The notes beneath the pieces are model-generated. The model did no database searches. It saw only the letters and a program-made list of their open reading frames with translations, and was not told where the DNA came from. A stretch of 64,000 nt of DNA from Aurantiacibacter sp. D1-12 (GTDB lineage: Bacteria; Pseudomonadota; Alphaproteobacteria; Sphingomonadales; Sphingomonadaceae): contig NZ_JAPJZJ010000003.1 in assembly GCF_028858515.1 (NCBI RefSeq), forward strand, positions 371,001 through 435,000, given 5' to 3'. Below, piece by piece: positions 51,953-61,311 of this stretch (positions are counted from its first letter, which is position 1; every line of letters begins with the position of its first letter). The position numbers were made by a program, and so were the translations under genes.

Positions 51953-51981
51953 GGAGATGGGGCCGACCCGTCTCCTTTTTT
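51953..51981 (+). terminator. Intrinsic terminator of rplU-rpmA
   Basis: GGAGATGGG pairs with CCCGTCTCC (one T:G) over a 5-base loop, followed by TTTTTT, 74 bases after the rpmA stop. A second hairpin without T-run precedes it at about 51895-51922. Confidence 0.85.
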
Positions 51982-52090
51982 GATTCTCCTTCCGATGCCG
52001 GATCCGGCGCGCAGTTTCCTGTGCGACGGACTCAAAACTGCAATACCGGACGGCTAGTGGAGCCAGCGTCCGGCATGAGGGAGAGACCCG

Positions 52091-52642
52091 ATGTTCATGC
52101 GTACCGAACGGCTGTTTCTGCGGCCCGTATTCCCTGAAGACTGGCGCGGCGTATATCGCGGCATTGCGGATGAAAATGTCGTCCGTAATCTTGCCCGTGC
52201 ACCGTGGCCGTACTGCGAGCATGATGCGCGCAAATTCTGTGCGGATGCTCAAGCCGGTAGCGAGAACAAATTTGTCATTACCCTTCCGTCAGAACAAGGT
52301 GCCCCGATTATCGGGATGATCGGCTTTGGCCCACGCCAGGATGGCGGGCCCGACGAGCTTGGCTACTGGATTGGGCGCGCGTGGCAGCGCCGCGGCTTTG
52401 CCACCGAAGCGGTGCGAGGTGTAATCGAAGTTGCCGAAGCGCTTGGCCTGAAGGCGCTCGGCGCGGGCCATTACATTGATAATCCGGCCAGCGGCAAAGT
52501 GTTACGCAAGGCCGGCTTCACCGAAACCGGTGAGATTGACCGTACGATCTGCATGGCGCGTGGTGGCGAGATGCTCCCCACGCGGCGTTTCGTGAAGTGG
52601 CTGGGCGCGGATGCGGACAGCTATCGCCCCGCTGCTGCCTGA
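52091..52642 (+). CDS. GNAT-family N-acetyltransferase
   Basis: The 183-residue protein resembles RimJ/RimL-type acetyltransferases: 'MRTERLFLRPVFPEDW', 'GMIGFGPRQDGGPDELGYWIGRAWQRRGFATEAVRGVIEVA' (acetyl-CoA loop QRRGFATEA) and 'DNPASGKVLRKAGFTETG'. The substrate could be a ribosomal protein N-terminus, an antibiotic or a small molecule. ATG 52091 follows GGGAGAG. It is convergent with the metal-dependent hydrolase gene, 4 bases apart. Confidence 0.88.
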   Translation: MFMRTERLFLRPVFPEDWRGVYRGIADENVVRNLARAPWPYCEHDARKFCADAQAGSENKFVITLPSEQGAPIIGMIGFGPRQDGGPDELGYWIGRAWQRRGFATEAVRGVIEVAEALGLKALGAGHYIDNPASGKVLRKAGFTETGEIDRTICMARGGEMLPTRRFVKWLGADADSYRPAAA

Positions 52643-52646
52643 GTGA

Positions 52647-53528
52647 TCAGGTGGTGGCGGGGCCATCCTTCGTGTTGGCCTGCTCAGGGAAGACCAGTGC
52701 CTGCTCATCGTCCCATCGCGCAATCAGGTCGCGATCATCGATGTCCCACGGATGGAAGCCGGGTTTGAAATAGCTCAGCCAGGCCGGGAAAATCTTGCGC
52801 AGAATACCGGGGGTTCCGACAAGATATTTGAAAAGCCGCCACTTTGCGCGCCACCCGGTGATGCCATCCTGTGCCATCAGTTCGACCGAATCGGTCGCGC
52901 GATTCTTCAGGAAGCGGTAGGTGACAAGCACCATGATCAGGCAGCGCATACGCCAGCGCTTCCAGTCAGACCATTCGCGGGTCGCGTGCAACCAGGTGTC
53001 GTAGGCGACGCCCTTGTGCTCAATCTCTTCCACGGCGTGCCACAGCCACAGCTGCACATCGCCCATTCCTGCACTGACGATAGAATCGGGATCGCGCAGG
53101 AATTCATGCGCAAATATGGCTGTAAAATGCTCCAGCGCGCAGGTGATGGCGAGCTGCACGATCTCCCGCTTCGACTGCGTCATATCGACCAGTGATTTGA
53201 CGCGCGCATCGATTGCAGTGAGATCATATCCCGCATCAGCAACGGCGCGATTGAACGCGATATGCTCGCGCGAATGGTTCACTTCCTGCCTGATAAAATC
53301 GCGGATCTCGGCGGCAAGTTTTGGCGGAACGCTATGCCGATGGGCTTTCACCGCCTCGATAAACATAGCCTCTCCACGCGGGAAACTGGCAGACAGGGCC
53401 GCGAACCACGCTGAAGCAACAGGATCGACGCCGCGTTTGCGCTCTACGCCACGACCGAAGCGGCGGTTACGCACGGTAATACCGGGGGTTTCGGTGCGGT
53501 CGGCTTGCCAGTGGGGGGTGGCGGTCAT
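52647..53528 (-). CDS. Predicted metal-dependent hydrolase (COG3687 type)
   Basis: The 293-residue protein belongs to the predicted metal-dependent hydrolase family with a ferritin-like set of ligands: 'FIRQEVNHSREHIAFNRAV' (ExxHxxxH) and 'WHAVEEIEHKGVAYD' (HxxEExxHK), plus 'TCALEHFTAIFA'. Activity is not known. ATG 53528 has GGAG 8 bases upstream; GTG 53537 is in frame. It is divergent from a TetR regulator with two operator-like repeats between, and so is probably its target. Confidence 0.82.
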   Translation of the reverse strand: MTATPHWQADRTETPGITVRNRRFGRGVERKRGVDPVASAWFAALSASFPRGEAMFIEAVKAHRHSVPPKLAAEIRDFIRQEVNHSREHIAFNRAVADAGYDLTAIDARVKSLVDMTQSKREIVQLAITCALEHFTAIFAHEFLRDPDSIVSAGMGDVQLWLWHAVEEIEHKGVAYDTWLHATREWSDWKRWRMRCLIMVLVTYRFLKNRATDSVELMAQDGITGWRAKWRLFKYLVGTPGILRKIFPAWLSYFKPGFHPWDIDDRDLIARWDDEQALVFPEQANTKDGPATT

Positions 53529-53561
53529 AACATTCACTCCAAGGCGTTCGCCTGCTCAAAC

Positions 53562-53598
53562 TGACACTCGTGTTAATAGGTTACTGACACATATGTCA
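53562..53598. promoter_or_regulatory. Two TetR operator-like repeats
   Basis: TGACAC-tc-GTGTTA (53562-53575, one mismatch) and TGACA-cata-TGTCA (53585-53598, perfect arms) share the TGACA...TGTCA form and lie between divergent genes. The second overlaps the TetR start codon at 53593. Confidence 0.6.
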
Positions 53599-54192
53599 AC
53601 AAAGAAAAGATGGAGCCCTGAAGAGAGCCGTGCCGCCGCGCTTGAGGCGGCGCGCGCGCTGCTCATAGAAGCCGGACCACAGGCCGTCACCCTAAAAGCG
53701 GTCGCATCGCGAATCGGGCGCACCCACGCCAACCTGCTCCATCATTTCGGCAGTGCTGCAGGCTTGCAGAAGGCACTGGCCGCGCATCTGGCGCAGACGG
53801 TTTGCGATACGATTGCCGATGCCGTGCGGGCGACGCGCGCAGGGATCGGTAGCCCACGTGAAGTGGTTGACCTGACATTCGATGCGATGGGCAAGGAAGG
53901 CGGCGGTGCCCTGGCCAGCTGGATGCTCGCATCGGGCAACGAAGACGCGCTCGATCCGATTATCGGGGCGGTCCACAAGCTGGTGCACGATCTGGCACCC
54001 GAAGAGATGGATCACGCCAACGAAATGGCGATGCACGAAAACACCTTCACACTGGTGCTGCTCGCTCTGGGTGATGCTTTGGTCGGAGAACCGCTGGCCG
54101 AATCGCTCTCGGTCAAACGCTCGGTCGCCCGAGAACGTGCCGAAGAAATGCTGATCGCGGCCTTTATCAAGACCTACGGGCAGAACGCCTAG
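53593..54192 (+). CDS. TetR-family transcriptional regulator
   Basis: The 199-residue protein has the N-terminal TetR helix-turn-helix ('SRAAALEAARALLIEAGPQAVTLKAVASRIGRTHANLLHHFGSAAGLQKAL') and a helical ligand-binding remainder. Its start codon lies inside the second operator repeat. It probably represses itself and the divergent metal-dependent hydrolase. The inducer is unknown. The end overlaps the convergent ygfZ stop by 4 bases. Confidence 0.9.
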   Translation: MSTKKRWSPEESRAAALEAARALLIEAGPQAVTLKAVASRIGRTHANLLHHFGSAAGLQKALAAHLAQTVCDTIADAVRATRAGIGSPREVVDLTFDAMGKEGGGALASWMLASGNEDALDPIIGAVHKLVHDLAPEEMDHANEMAMHENTFTLVLLALGDALVGEPLAESLSVKRSVARERAEEMLIAAFIKTYGQNA

Positions 54193-54920
54193 CCTTCAGC
54201 CGAGAGCCGCATCCAGTCGGGCACGTGTTCGGCCGGGATATCATCTACGCGCAAATGATCCACTGCCAGCCCAAGCGCAGGATACTCCGCCTTGCGACGC
54301 TTCTCCTGTGATTGCTCCAGTGGAACCACCACCAGTCGCCGATTGACCTTGCTGCGCCAGTTCATCCGCGCGGTGTTTTCCTGCCCGATATAGCAGCCCT
54401 TGGTAAAGCTGACGCCGTTCAGCTCGACCGCGTTGGTCTCCAGCCACAGGATATCGCCAAGCTCCGCAAAACCTTCTGTCACGCCGTGCGAAAGACGGTA
54501 GGCAAGATATTGATCATCCACGCCTTCGATCCTGTCGAGGAACTGCGCAACGCGGCGGAAACCGAGTGCCAGAAGACGGGGATCGGGGGATGCTTCGTCA
54601 AACCGGTCCGTGGACCAGAACACGCCCAGCTCCGCGTCAATCGCAATGTCGATCTTGCGGCGGAGGCGATAAAGCGTCAGGCGCTTGACCAAATCATGTG
54701 CGCGGTCGGCTTCGCAATCGAGCAGCACCGCATCACCGTCACGCCACACGATCATATCGAACATCGTCTTGCCCTGCGCGGTCAGTAGCGCGGCGTAGGT
54801 CGGGCCATCGCCGCTCACATCATTCGTCAGCAAGCCCTGCAGAAAGCCGATGGCATCCTCGCTCGCGTCCTGCGGGGCAACGCGCACCACGGCGCGGTTG
54901 TTCAATCGTCCAAAGGTCAT
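54189..54920 (-). CDS. ygfZ: Folate-binding protein YgfZ
   Basis: YgfZ binds tetrahydrofolate and supports some Fe-S enzymes. The 243-residue protein has the GcvT-like fold with '[12 protein letters not shown]', '[20 protein letters not shown]' and the family signature '[13 protein letters not shown]' with the essential Cys. It lacks part of the C-terminal domain of larger members, as is common in alphaproteobacteria. It is divergent from pyrC, 38 bases apart. Confidence 0.92.
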   Translation of the reverse strand: MTFGRLNNRAVVRVAPQDASEDAIGFLQGLLTNDVSGDGPTYAALLTAQGKTMFDMIVWRDGDAVLLDCEADRAHDLVKRLTLYRLRRKIDIAIDAELGVFWSTDRFDEASPDPRLLALGFRRVAQFLDRIEGVDDQYLAYRLSHGVTEGFAELGDILWLETNAVELNGVSFTKGCYIGQENTARMNWRSKVNRRLVVVPLEQSQEKRRKAEYPALGLAVDHLRVDDIPAEHVPDWMRLSAEG

Positions 54921-54958
54921 GGGTGACAGATAGGGCGGGGCGCGGCATAGGCAATGCC

Positions 54959-55996
54959 ATGATGACCTCGCTCACCATTCGCCGCCCCGATGACTGGCAT
55001 GTCCACCTGCGCGATGGCGCCATGCTGGAAGGCGTTGCCGAATACACCGCGCGCCAGTTTGCCCGCGCGATTGTAATGCCCAATCTGACCCCGCCGGTGA
55101 CGACGGTGGAGGCCGCGCGCGCCTATCGTGACCGCATCCTGGCCGCGGTGCCCGATGGCATGGCTTTCGAGCCGCTGATGACCTGCTACCTCACCGACAA
55201 TCTCGATCCGGCAGAAGTGCGGCGCGGGTTTGCAGAAGGTGTGTTTACAGCGGCAAAGCTCTATCCAGCCGGAGCCACCACCAATTCGGATAGCGGCGTG
55301 ACCGATGTCGCCAATATTCGCGGCGTGCTGGAAGTCATGGCGGAGATCGGCATGGTTCTGTGCGTGCACGGCGAAGTGACACATGCCGATATCGATATTT
55401 TCGATCGTGAAGCGGTGTTTATCGAACAGGTGCTTCGCCCATTGATCGCTGACCTGCCAAACCTCAAAGTGGTTTTTGAGCACATCACCACGGCGGATGC
55501 AGTACAATTCGTCGAAGGCGCAGGCGCGAACGTCGCCGCCACGATCACTCCGCAGCATCTCCACATCAACCGCAATGCCATGCTGGTGGGCGGGATGCGG
55601 CCGCATGCCTATTGCCTGCCCGTCGCCAAGCGCGAGCAGCATCGCCTTGCCCTGCGCGCGGCTGCGACGAGCGGGAATCCCAAGTTCTTTCTCGGCACCG
55701 ATAGCGCGCCGCATGCGCGCGAAGCCAAGGAAAGCGCCTGCGGTTGCGCCGGAATTTTCAACGCTCCCTATGCGCTGGAGAGCTATCTCGCCGTGTTTGA
55801 GCAGGAAGGGGCTATCGAGCACTTCGAGGGCTTTGCCAGCCTCAATGGCCCGGCCTTTTATGGCTTGCCGGTCAATGAAGACATGGTGACGCTCGAAAAG
55901 TCCGGCAACGGCGTGCCCGATACCATCTCTGCCGGTGGCAGCGAGCTTGTGCCTTTCCATGCCGGCGAAGCACTCGGCTGGACATTCAAGGGTTAG
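54959..55996 (+). CDS. pyrC: Dihydroorotase
   Basis: PyrC closes carbamoyl aspartate to dihydroorotate in pyrimidine synthesis. The 345-residue protein is the E. coli type (class II): '[13 protein letters not shown]' with the HxH zinc ligands, '[15 protein letters not shown]', '[16 protein letters not shown]' with the carboxylated Lys in 'AKLYPAG', 'CVHGEV', '[12 protein letters not shown]' and '[12 protein letters not shown]' with the catalytic Asp. ATG 54959 or 54962. It ends 4 bases into the convergent rarD. Confidence 0.97.
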   Translation: MMTSLTIRRPDDWHVHLRDGAMLEGVAEYTARQFARAIVMPNLTPPVTTVEAARAYRDRILAAVPDGMAFEPLMTCYLTDNLDPAEVRRGFAEGVFTAAKLYPAGATTNSDSGVTDVANIRGVLEVMAEIGMVLCVHGEVTHADIDIFDREAVFIEQVLRPLIADLPNLKVVFEHITTADAVQFVEGAGANVAATITPQHLHINRNAMLVGGMRPHAYCLPVAKREQHRLALRAAATSGNPKFFLGTDSAPHAREAKESACGCAGIFNAPYALESYLAVFEQEGAIEHFEGFASLNGPAFYGLPVNEDMVTLEKSGNGVPDTISAGGSELVPFHAGEALGWTFKG

Positions 55997-56913
55997 GCTT
56001 TCGCTGCCGCTCTTGCGTCGCGGCTTTTTGACCAGATGTCCCAGCTAAACAGCGCCGCCGCGCTCCAGATGGCCAGGAATGCCGCGAGCTGGGCCGGGCG
56101 CAGTTCCTCACCGAAAACGGTCAATCCCAGCAGGAAGACTACGGTCGGCGCGATGAACTGCATGAAACCGATCAGTGTGTAGGGCAGTGCGCGTGCGGCA
56201 CTGGAGAAAAGCAGCAGCGGAACCGCTGTCATGATCCCGCCTGCCAGGATCGCCAGCGTTTCCACCGTTTCACGGCCGAATGCCGTGCCACCCGCGCCCC
56301 ATTGCACCCATGCGAGATAGCCCGCCACGATGGGAAGCAGGATGATTGCTTCCACCGTCAGACCGACCAGCGGCCCGGCGTCCACCGTCTTGCGCAGCAG
56401 ACCGTAGATTCCGAAGGTAATGGCCAGCAGCAGGCTCAGCCACAGCGTGGTGAGAGCGCCCGTCGCCAGTGCGCCAACCGCCAGGGCAGCCATGCCGACA
56501 GCGGCCCATTGGCGCCTGGAAAGTGTCTCTCCCAGAAAAACAACGCCCATCACCATCATCACCAGCGGCAAGATGTAATATCCAAGGCTTGCAGCGTAGA
56601 CATAGGTGTTCTGGATCGCCCAAATATAGCCAAGCCAATTGATCGCTACCATCGCCGCACTGCCCATCAGGGTCAGCACGATCTTGCGGTCTGTCAGGCA
56701 GCGGCGCAGCTCTGGCCAGCGGTCACGCAGGCCGATGAAGACTAGGCAGATCGGCAGAGTGAACAAGGTTCGCCATGCGACGAATTCCACCGCCGGGACC
56801 TCTGCCACCAACAGCAGGTAAAGCGGCATAAAGCCCCAGAACATATGCGCTGTGAACGCATAGCCGATAGCGCGAGGCTTGCTTGCCGCGATGTCAGGAG
56901 ACTGGTTGCTCAC
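55993..56913 (-). CDS. rarD: EamA-family transporter RarD
   Basis: The 306-residue protein has ten membrane helices and the RarD pattern: '[35 protein letters not shown]', '[38 protein letters not shown]' and '[22 protein letters not shown]'. RarD proteins are drug/metabolite exporters first linked to chloramphenicol sensitivity; the substrate is unknown. GTG 56913 lies 10 bases after the astD stop; a TTG at 56949 would overlap astD. Confidence 0.9.
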   Translation of the reverse strand: MSNQSPDIAASKPRAIGYAFTAHMFWGFMPLYLLLVAEVPAVEFVAWRTLFTLPICLVFIGLRDRWPELRRCLTDRKIVLTLMGSAAMVAINWLGYIWAIQNTYVYAASLGYYILPLVMMVMGVVFLGETLSRRQWAAVGMAALAVGALATGALTTLWLSLLLAITFGIYGLLRKTVDAGPLVGLTVEAIILLPIVAGYLAWVQWGAGGTAFGRETVETLAILAGGIMTAVPLLLFSSAARALPYTLIGFMQFIAPTVVFLLGLTVFGEELRPAQLAAFLAIWSAAALFSWDIWSKSRDARAAAKA

Positions 56914-56923
56914 GCGCGCAGCG

Positions 56924-58342
56924 TTAGCTGTCTTTGAAGCCCACGCCAACGCTGGCGCGCGGTTGCTCCATTTCCGTACTTGTCACCGGATAGGCGCAAT
57001 AGTCCGCTGCATAGAATGCTGCCGGGCGGTGATTGCCGGAAAAGCCGATGCCTCCGAATGGTGCTGCGGAGGATGCACCATTGGTCGGCCGGTTCCAGTT
57101 GACTATCCCTGCGCGTACATTCGCCCAGAAGCGGTTGTACTGCTGCGGCGTTCCCCCCACCAGCGATGCCGAAAGGCCGAAGCGGGTATTGTTCGCCTCT
57201 GCAATTGCAGCGTCGAAATCATCGACCTTGATGACTTGCAGCAGCGGACCGAACAGTTCGACGTCGGGTCGTTCGTCCATCGCGGTCGTGTCGATAATGC
57301 CGGGGGTGACGAAAGGGAGATCGTCATTCAGGCGGCGCATATGCTTGATAGCTTTGCCACCGTGTGAAAGCAGATAGACGAAGCTCTCGGTCAGCTGGTC
57401 CGCCGTCTGGTTGTCGATCACCGGCCCCATAAACGGGGCGGGCTCATCATGCGGAGCGCCTACAATGATGCGGTCGGTCAGCTTTTTCAGCTCGGCCATC
57501 AGCTCGTCATACATCGTGTCTTTGACGATCAGGCGTCGCGCGGCCGTGCAACGCTGGCCAGCGGTTGTGAATGCCGATTGTACGATCAGCGCGGCAGCAT
57601 CGGTAATCTTGGGCGTATCCCACACGACGATGGGGTTGTTACCGCCCATCTCCAGCGCGAGGATCTTGCCCGGATCGGTGGCGAGCTTCTTGTTGATGGC
57701 AATGCCCACTTGAGCAGAGCCGGTGAACAGAACGCCGTTCACATCGCGGTGCGCGACGACCTCCTTGCCTTCATCGGGGCCGCCGATCAGCAGTTGCACG
57801 ACACCTTCGGGAATGCCCGAACGGTTGAACAGCTCGACCAGCTTTTCGCCTACAGCCGGCGTTTTTTCCGACGGCTTCAGGATCACGCAATTGCCCGCTA
57901 TCAGGGCGGGAACCATATGGCCGTTGGGCAAGTGCGCGGGGAAGTTGTACGGACCCAACACCGCCATGATGCCGTGCGGCTTGTGGCGTAGCGCTGCGGT
58001 TCCCTGCAGCGCGCTGTCGAGCTTGCGCTGCCCCGTGCGATCGGCATAGGCGCGGACAGAGATGTCGACCTTGGCCATGACCGCTTCGACTTCGGTGCGG
58101 GCTTCCCACAGCGGCTTGCCCGTTTCGCGCGAAATCAGGTCTGCCAGCTCGTCCTGGTCCTTGAGCACTTCGTTGGCAAAGCGGCGGATCAGCTCGATCC
58201 GGTTGGCGAGCGGTTGTGCAGCCCAATTGGGCCATGCCTTGCGCGCCGCACGGACGATGGAATTTACATCACCGTGCGCCCCGCGCCACAGCTCGGCACC
58301 CGTGGCCGGCTCGAAGGAGATCAGTTCTGATGGGCTGGACAA
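56924..58342 (-). CDS. astD: Succinylglutamate-semialdehyde dehydrogenase
   Basis: AstD oxidises N-succinylglutamate semialdehyde in the arginine succinyltransferase pathway. The 472-residue aldehyde dehydrogenase has 'LGPYNFPAHLPNGHMVPALIAGNCVILKPSE', 'FTGSAQVG', 'LEMGGNNPIVVW' with the catalytic Glu and 'TTAGQRCTAARRL' with the catalytic Cys. The C-terminal 'FGGIGFSGNHRPAAFYAADYCAYPV' is the AstD signature. TTG 58342 is taken as start. No other ast gene is in the window; rarD follows 10 bases on. Confidence 0.93.
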   Translation of the reverse strand: MSSPSELISFEPATGAELWRGAHGDVNSIVRAARKAWPNWAAQPLANRIELIRRFANEVLKDQDELADLISRETGKPLWEARTEVEAVMAKVDISVRAYADRTGQRKLDSALQGTAALRHKPHGIMAVLGPYNFPAHLPNGHMVPALIAGNCVILKPSEKTPAVGEKLVELFNRSGIPEGVVQLLIGGPDEGKEVVAHRDVNGVLFTGSAQVGIAINKKLATDPGKILALEMGGNNPIVVWDTPKITDAAALIVQSAFTTAGQRCTAARRLIVKDTMYDELMAELKKLTDRIIVGAPHDEPAPFMGPVIDNQTADQLTESFVYLLSHGGKAIKHMRRLNDDLPFVTPGIIDTTAMDERPDVELFGPLLQVIKVDDFDAAIAEANNTRFGLSASLVGGTPQQYNRFWANVRAGIVNWNRPTNGASSAAPFGGIGFSGNHRPAAFYAADYCAYPVTSTEMEQPRASVGVGFKDS

Positions 58343-58441
58343 GTTCGAAGTCCCGTTTGTTCTGTTTGCTGGCCCCTAACGTGTCATGCGGGCGAACGCA
58401 AAGTCTCGAATCAAATGTAAACCGGCACGTTACAGGGCGGT

Positions 58442-58915
58442 TCAGGCCTCTTCTTCAGCGCAATCGCCCAACCGCTCTCCGCTAATTGCCATTTCCAGCG
58501 ACATCGGGCCCATTCCGCCGCCCATGTCGCCGTCAACATTCACTGTCATGGCGTAACTTGTGGGCCCATAGGTGCCTTCCATCACCACATTGACCGGGCC
58601 GGTAGGGCTTTCGCAGACGGCTGAGCCGCGGATGACCCCGCCATCCATCGTGAGATCGCTGTATTCGCAATCGTCACCGGCATTGTTGAAGATGCTCGTC
58701 GGGCCTTCGTCGACATCCTGCTGGGTGAGGCAGCTTTCTGATGTCGTTCCCTCGCCGCCAAGCGACGCCTGTACGGCTTGTGTAATCTCAGGCGGAGCTT
58801 CGGGTGACAAAGTGATGTCGGTCATCACAACAGTGGTTGCCCAGTTGCCGGGCTCGATTGTATTCATCGACGCAGCCGTTGCTGCCAGTGCGATGCCTGC
58901 CAAGATAACTTTCAC
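58442..58915 (-). CDS. DUF3617 family protein, exported
   Basis: The 157-residue protein starts at GTG 58915 after GGAGGA and has a signal peptide ('VILAGIALAATAASMNTIEPGNW') without a lipobox Cys. The mature part shows the DUF3617 pattern: 'TSESCLTQQDVDEG', 'GDDCEYSDLTMDGGVIRGSAVCES' and a closing 'GERLGDCAEEEA'. It is the third member of the family here, soluble in the periplasm rather than lipidated. Function unknown. It stands alone between astD and selO. Confidence 0.78.
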   Translation of the reverse strand: MKVILAGIALAATAASMNTIEPGNWATTVVMTDITLSPEAPPEITQAVQASLGGEGTTSESCLTQQDVDEGPTSIFNNAGDDCEYSDLTMDGGVIRGSAVCESPTGPVNVVMEGTYGPTSYAMTVNVDGDMGGGMGPMSLEMAISGERLGDCAEEEA

Positions 58916-58989
58916 GAAAAGATCCTCCGGTTTCCTGTTTATCGCGCTCGATAGCACGGTTGGTGCCCAATGCACATTGCGGTGATTGA

Positions 58990-60387
58990 CTATGCGTGAC
59001 CCTGTGCTTTCGGCGCTTCGCCCAGGGCATTACCCATGCGGCGGATCGCGGTGACCTTGTCGTGCAGCGGTTGCCAGTCGTCGCGTTCGTCTATGGCGGA
59101 CCAGAGCGTTTCGACCTCGTCGATCAGCATGCTCTGTTCGATGCCGTCTGACCAGTAAGCATGGTCGCCAGTGAGGGGTTTATAGCCCTCCAGCGTCTCG
59201 GCTAGCCTGCCTTCCGCTGCGCGGCCTTCACGGTGGCGGTAGAAGAATGCGTCCGGCCCGATCTTGGCCTCTCGCATGGTTACTTCGGCAGCCTCGACCA
59301 GTGCGGCATCGCGCTCTGGACCCTGCTGCGCCACACCCAGCCGCCAGCAGAAGCGCCGCATCATGGCTTCGCCGTAAAGCGGCCCGAAGCGTTCGAGCGC
59401 GGCAATCAGTGGCTTGCTTTCGGCAAGTGGTCGGAGCGCGATGGCGAATTGGTGCAGGTTCCAGCGGATAGCTTCGGGCTGGCGACCGAAGGCGTAGAGG
59501 CCGGTCTGGTCGAAGTAAGCGGCTGTGAAAGACGGTTGCCAGGCAGGCAGCCAGCGCCATGGGCCATAGTCGAAGCTTTCGCCCGAAATGTTCATGTTGT
59601 CGGTGTTGAGTACACCGTGGACGAAGCCTGCGACCATGTAGCTCGCCGCCAGATCGGCAAGGCGCTCGGTCACCTGATGGAGCAGGATTACCGCAGGCTC
59701 GTCTCGCCCCGGCGCGTCTTCGGGCGGAGGCGGGCCGGGGAAGGCATCGAGGCAGTAGTCGACCAGCTTCTTCAAAGCGGTGTGCTCCTCCATTACCATC
59801 AGGCGCTGGAAGCTACCAATGCGAATATGCCCGTGGCTGAGGCGCACCATTACGGCGGAACGGGTGGGAGAGGGCTCGTCATCACGCCACAGCTCCTCGC
59901 CAGTTTCGACGACGGAGAACGTCTTGGAGGTGTATACTCCGAGTGCTTCGAGCATTTCGGTCGCCAGGATCTCGCGCACAGCACCCTTCAGCGTCAATCG
60001 GCCATCGGCGGTGCGACTATACGGTGTGGTGCCGCTGCCCTTGGTGCCGCAGTCGAGCAGCCGCCCAGCGCCGTCACGCATCTGGGCAAACAGGAATCCA
60101 CGCCCGTCGCCGATTTCGGGATTGTAGTTGCGAAACTGGTGCCCGTGATATCGCAGCGCGAGCGGCTGGGGCAGGTTGTTTGGCAAGGCTTCGAACGCGC
60201 CGAAATGCCGCACCCATTGCTCGTCAGACAGGTCGGCCAGCCCCACCGCTGTGTCCCACCGGCGATTGCGAAAGCGCAGTTCGTGGCGGGGAAAGCGCGC
60301 GGCTTCCACCGGATCGGCCAGAAATCCGGCAATTTCGGTGATTTTCGTGTCCGGTGTGTATTCGGCAGGTTGCGGTTCGGCGCGCAT
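58990..60387 (-). CDS. selO: Protein adenylyltransferase SelO
   Basis: SelO is a pseudokinase-fold enzyme that transfers AMP from ATP to protein Ser/Thr/Tyr and is linked to redox stress. The 465-residue protein has 'LPQPLALRYHGHQFRNYNPEIGDGRG', the nucleotide loop 'GTKGSGTTPYSRTADGRLTLKGAVRE', 'MVRLSHGHIRIGSF' and the active-site 'GFVHGVLNTDNMNISGESFDYGPW' with the metal-binding Asn and Asp. The C-terminal CxxC/selenocysteine pair of other SelO proteins is not evident. ATG 60387 is chosen; TTG 60411 is in frame. Confidence 0.93.
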   Translation of the reverse strand: MRAEPQPAEYTPDTKITEIAGFLADPVEAARFPRHELRFRNRRWDTAVGLADLSDEQWVRHFGAFEALPNNLPQPLALRYHGHQFRNYNPEIGDGRGFLFAQMRDGAGRLLDCGTKGSGTTPYSRTADGRLTLKGAVREILATEMLEALGVYTSKTFSVVETGEELWRDDEPSPTRSAVMVRLSHGHIRIGSFQRLMVMEEHTALKKLVDYCLDAFPGPPPPEDAPGRDEPAVILLHQVTERLADLAASYMVAGFVHGVLNTDNMNISGESFDYGPWRWLPAWQPSFTAAYFDQTGLYAFGRQPEAIRWNLHQFAIALRPLAESKPLIAALERFGPLYGEAMMRRFCWRLGVAQQGPERDAALVEAAEVTMREAKIGPDAFFYRHREGRAAEGRLAETLEGYKPLTGDHAYWSDGIEQSMLIDEVETLWSAIDERDDWQPLHDKVTAIRRMGNALGEAPKAQGHA

Positions 60388-60450
60388 GTTTGCATTAGTG
60401 GCGCTCTGCAAGCGTCACCGCAAGGTGGCGCGTGAAACAGGGGAATACGA

Positions 60451-61311
60451 TTGAGCGTACCCGCCTTTGAAGACGGCACCTGGCAAAGCGGCGACGGGCT
60501 GACATTGCACTACCGCGATTACGCTGGGCGGGATGATCGCCCGCCGATCCTGTGCATCCCCGGCCTGACCCGCAATGCGCGCGATTTCGAGCCTGTGGCC
60601 GATGCCTTTGCTGGAGAGTGGCGGGTGATCTGCGCCGAACTGCGCGGGCGCGGAGAGAGCGACTATGCGAAGGATTTCTCGACTTACACGCCGTCCCAGT
60701 ATGTCGAGGACATTGTGGCTCTGCTCGATGCGATTGGCGTGTCCAAGGTTGTTTCGATCGGAACATCCCTGGGTGGCATCGTGACCATGCTGATGGCTTT
60801 CATGCATCCGGGAAAGCTAGCGGGCGTGGTGCTCAACGATATCGGTCCTGATGTCGAGGAAGCCGGGCTCGACCGGATCAAGGATTATGTCGGGCAGGGG
60901 CGCAGCTATCCCACGTGGATGCATGCCGCGCGCTCGCTCAGGGAAGGCAATGCCGACGTCTACCCTGATTACGACACCAAGGACTGGCTCCGCTTTGCGA
61001 AGCGGCTGTGCGTGGTCGGCAACAATGGCCGCATCAGCTACGATTACGACATGCACATTGCCGAACCGTTCAACGAACCACCGCCCAAGCCGGTCGACAT
61101 GTGGCCGCTGTTTGCAGCGCTGGGCGACGTGCCGGTGCTGGCCTTGCGTGGCGAGTTATCGGATATTCTCTCTGCCAAGACGCTGCAGCGAATGACAAAG
61201 GAGATGCCCGCGATGGACGCGGTCACCGTGCCAAACGTCGGGCACGTGCCGACCTTCGAAGAACCCGAAGCGCAGCAGGCTGTGGCGACATTACTGGGCA
61301 AGGTCGCATGA
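60451..61311 (+). CDS. Alpha/beta hydrolase
   Basis: The 286-residue protein has the alpha/beta hydrolase pattern: 'PPILCIPGLTRNARDFEPVADAFAGEWRVICAELRGRGESD', nucleophile elbow 'SIGTSLGGIVTM', 'VLALRGELSDILS' with the acid and 'VGHVPTFEEPEA' with the His. TTG 60451 follows AGGGGAA. It resembles esterases and haloalkane-dehalogenase relatives without naming a substrate. The glycosyltransferase ATG overlaps its stop by 4 bases, so they are coupled. Confidence 0.85.
   Translation: MSVPAFEDGTWQSGDGLTLHYRDYAGRDDRPPILCIPGLTRNARDFEPVADAFAGEWRVICAELRGRGESDYAKDFSTYTPSQYVEDIVALLDAIGVSKVVSIGTSLGGIVTMLMAFMHPGKLAGVVLNDIGPDVEEAGLDRIKDYVGQGRSYPTWMHAARSLREGNADVYPDYDTKDWLRFAKRLCVVGNNGRISYDYDMHIAEPFNEPPPKPVDMWPLFAALGDVPVLALRGELSDILSAKTLQRMTKEMPAMDAVTVPNVGHVPTFEEPEAQQAVATLLGKVA

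Noticed and set aside
58343-58441. Small gene in the gap between astD and the third DUF3617 gene
   Set aside because: The 99 bases hold no frame with a ribosome site and no RNA-like hairpin.
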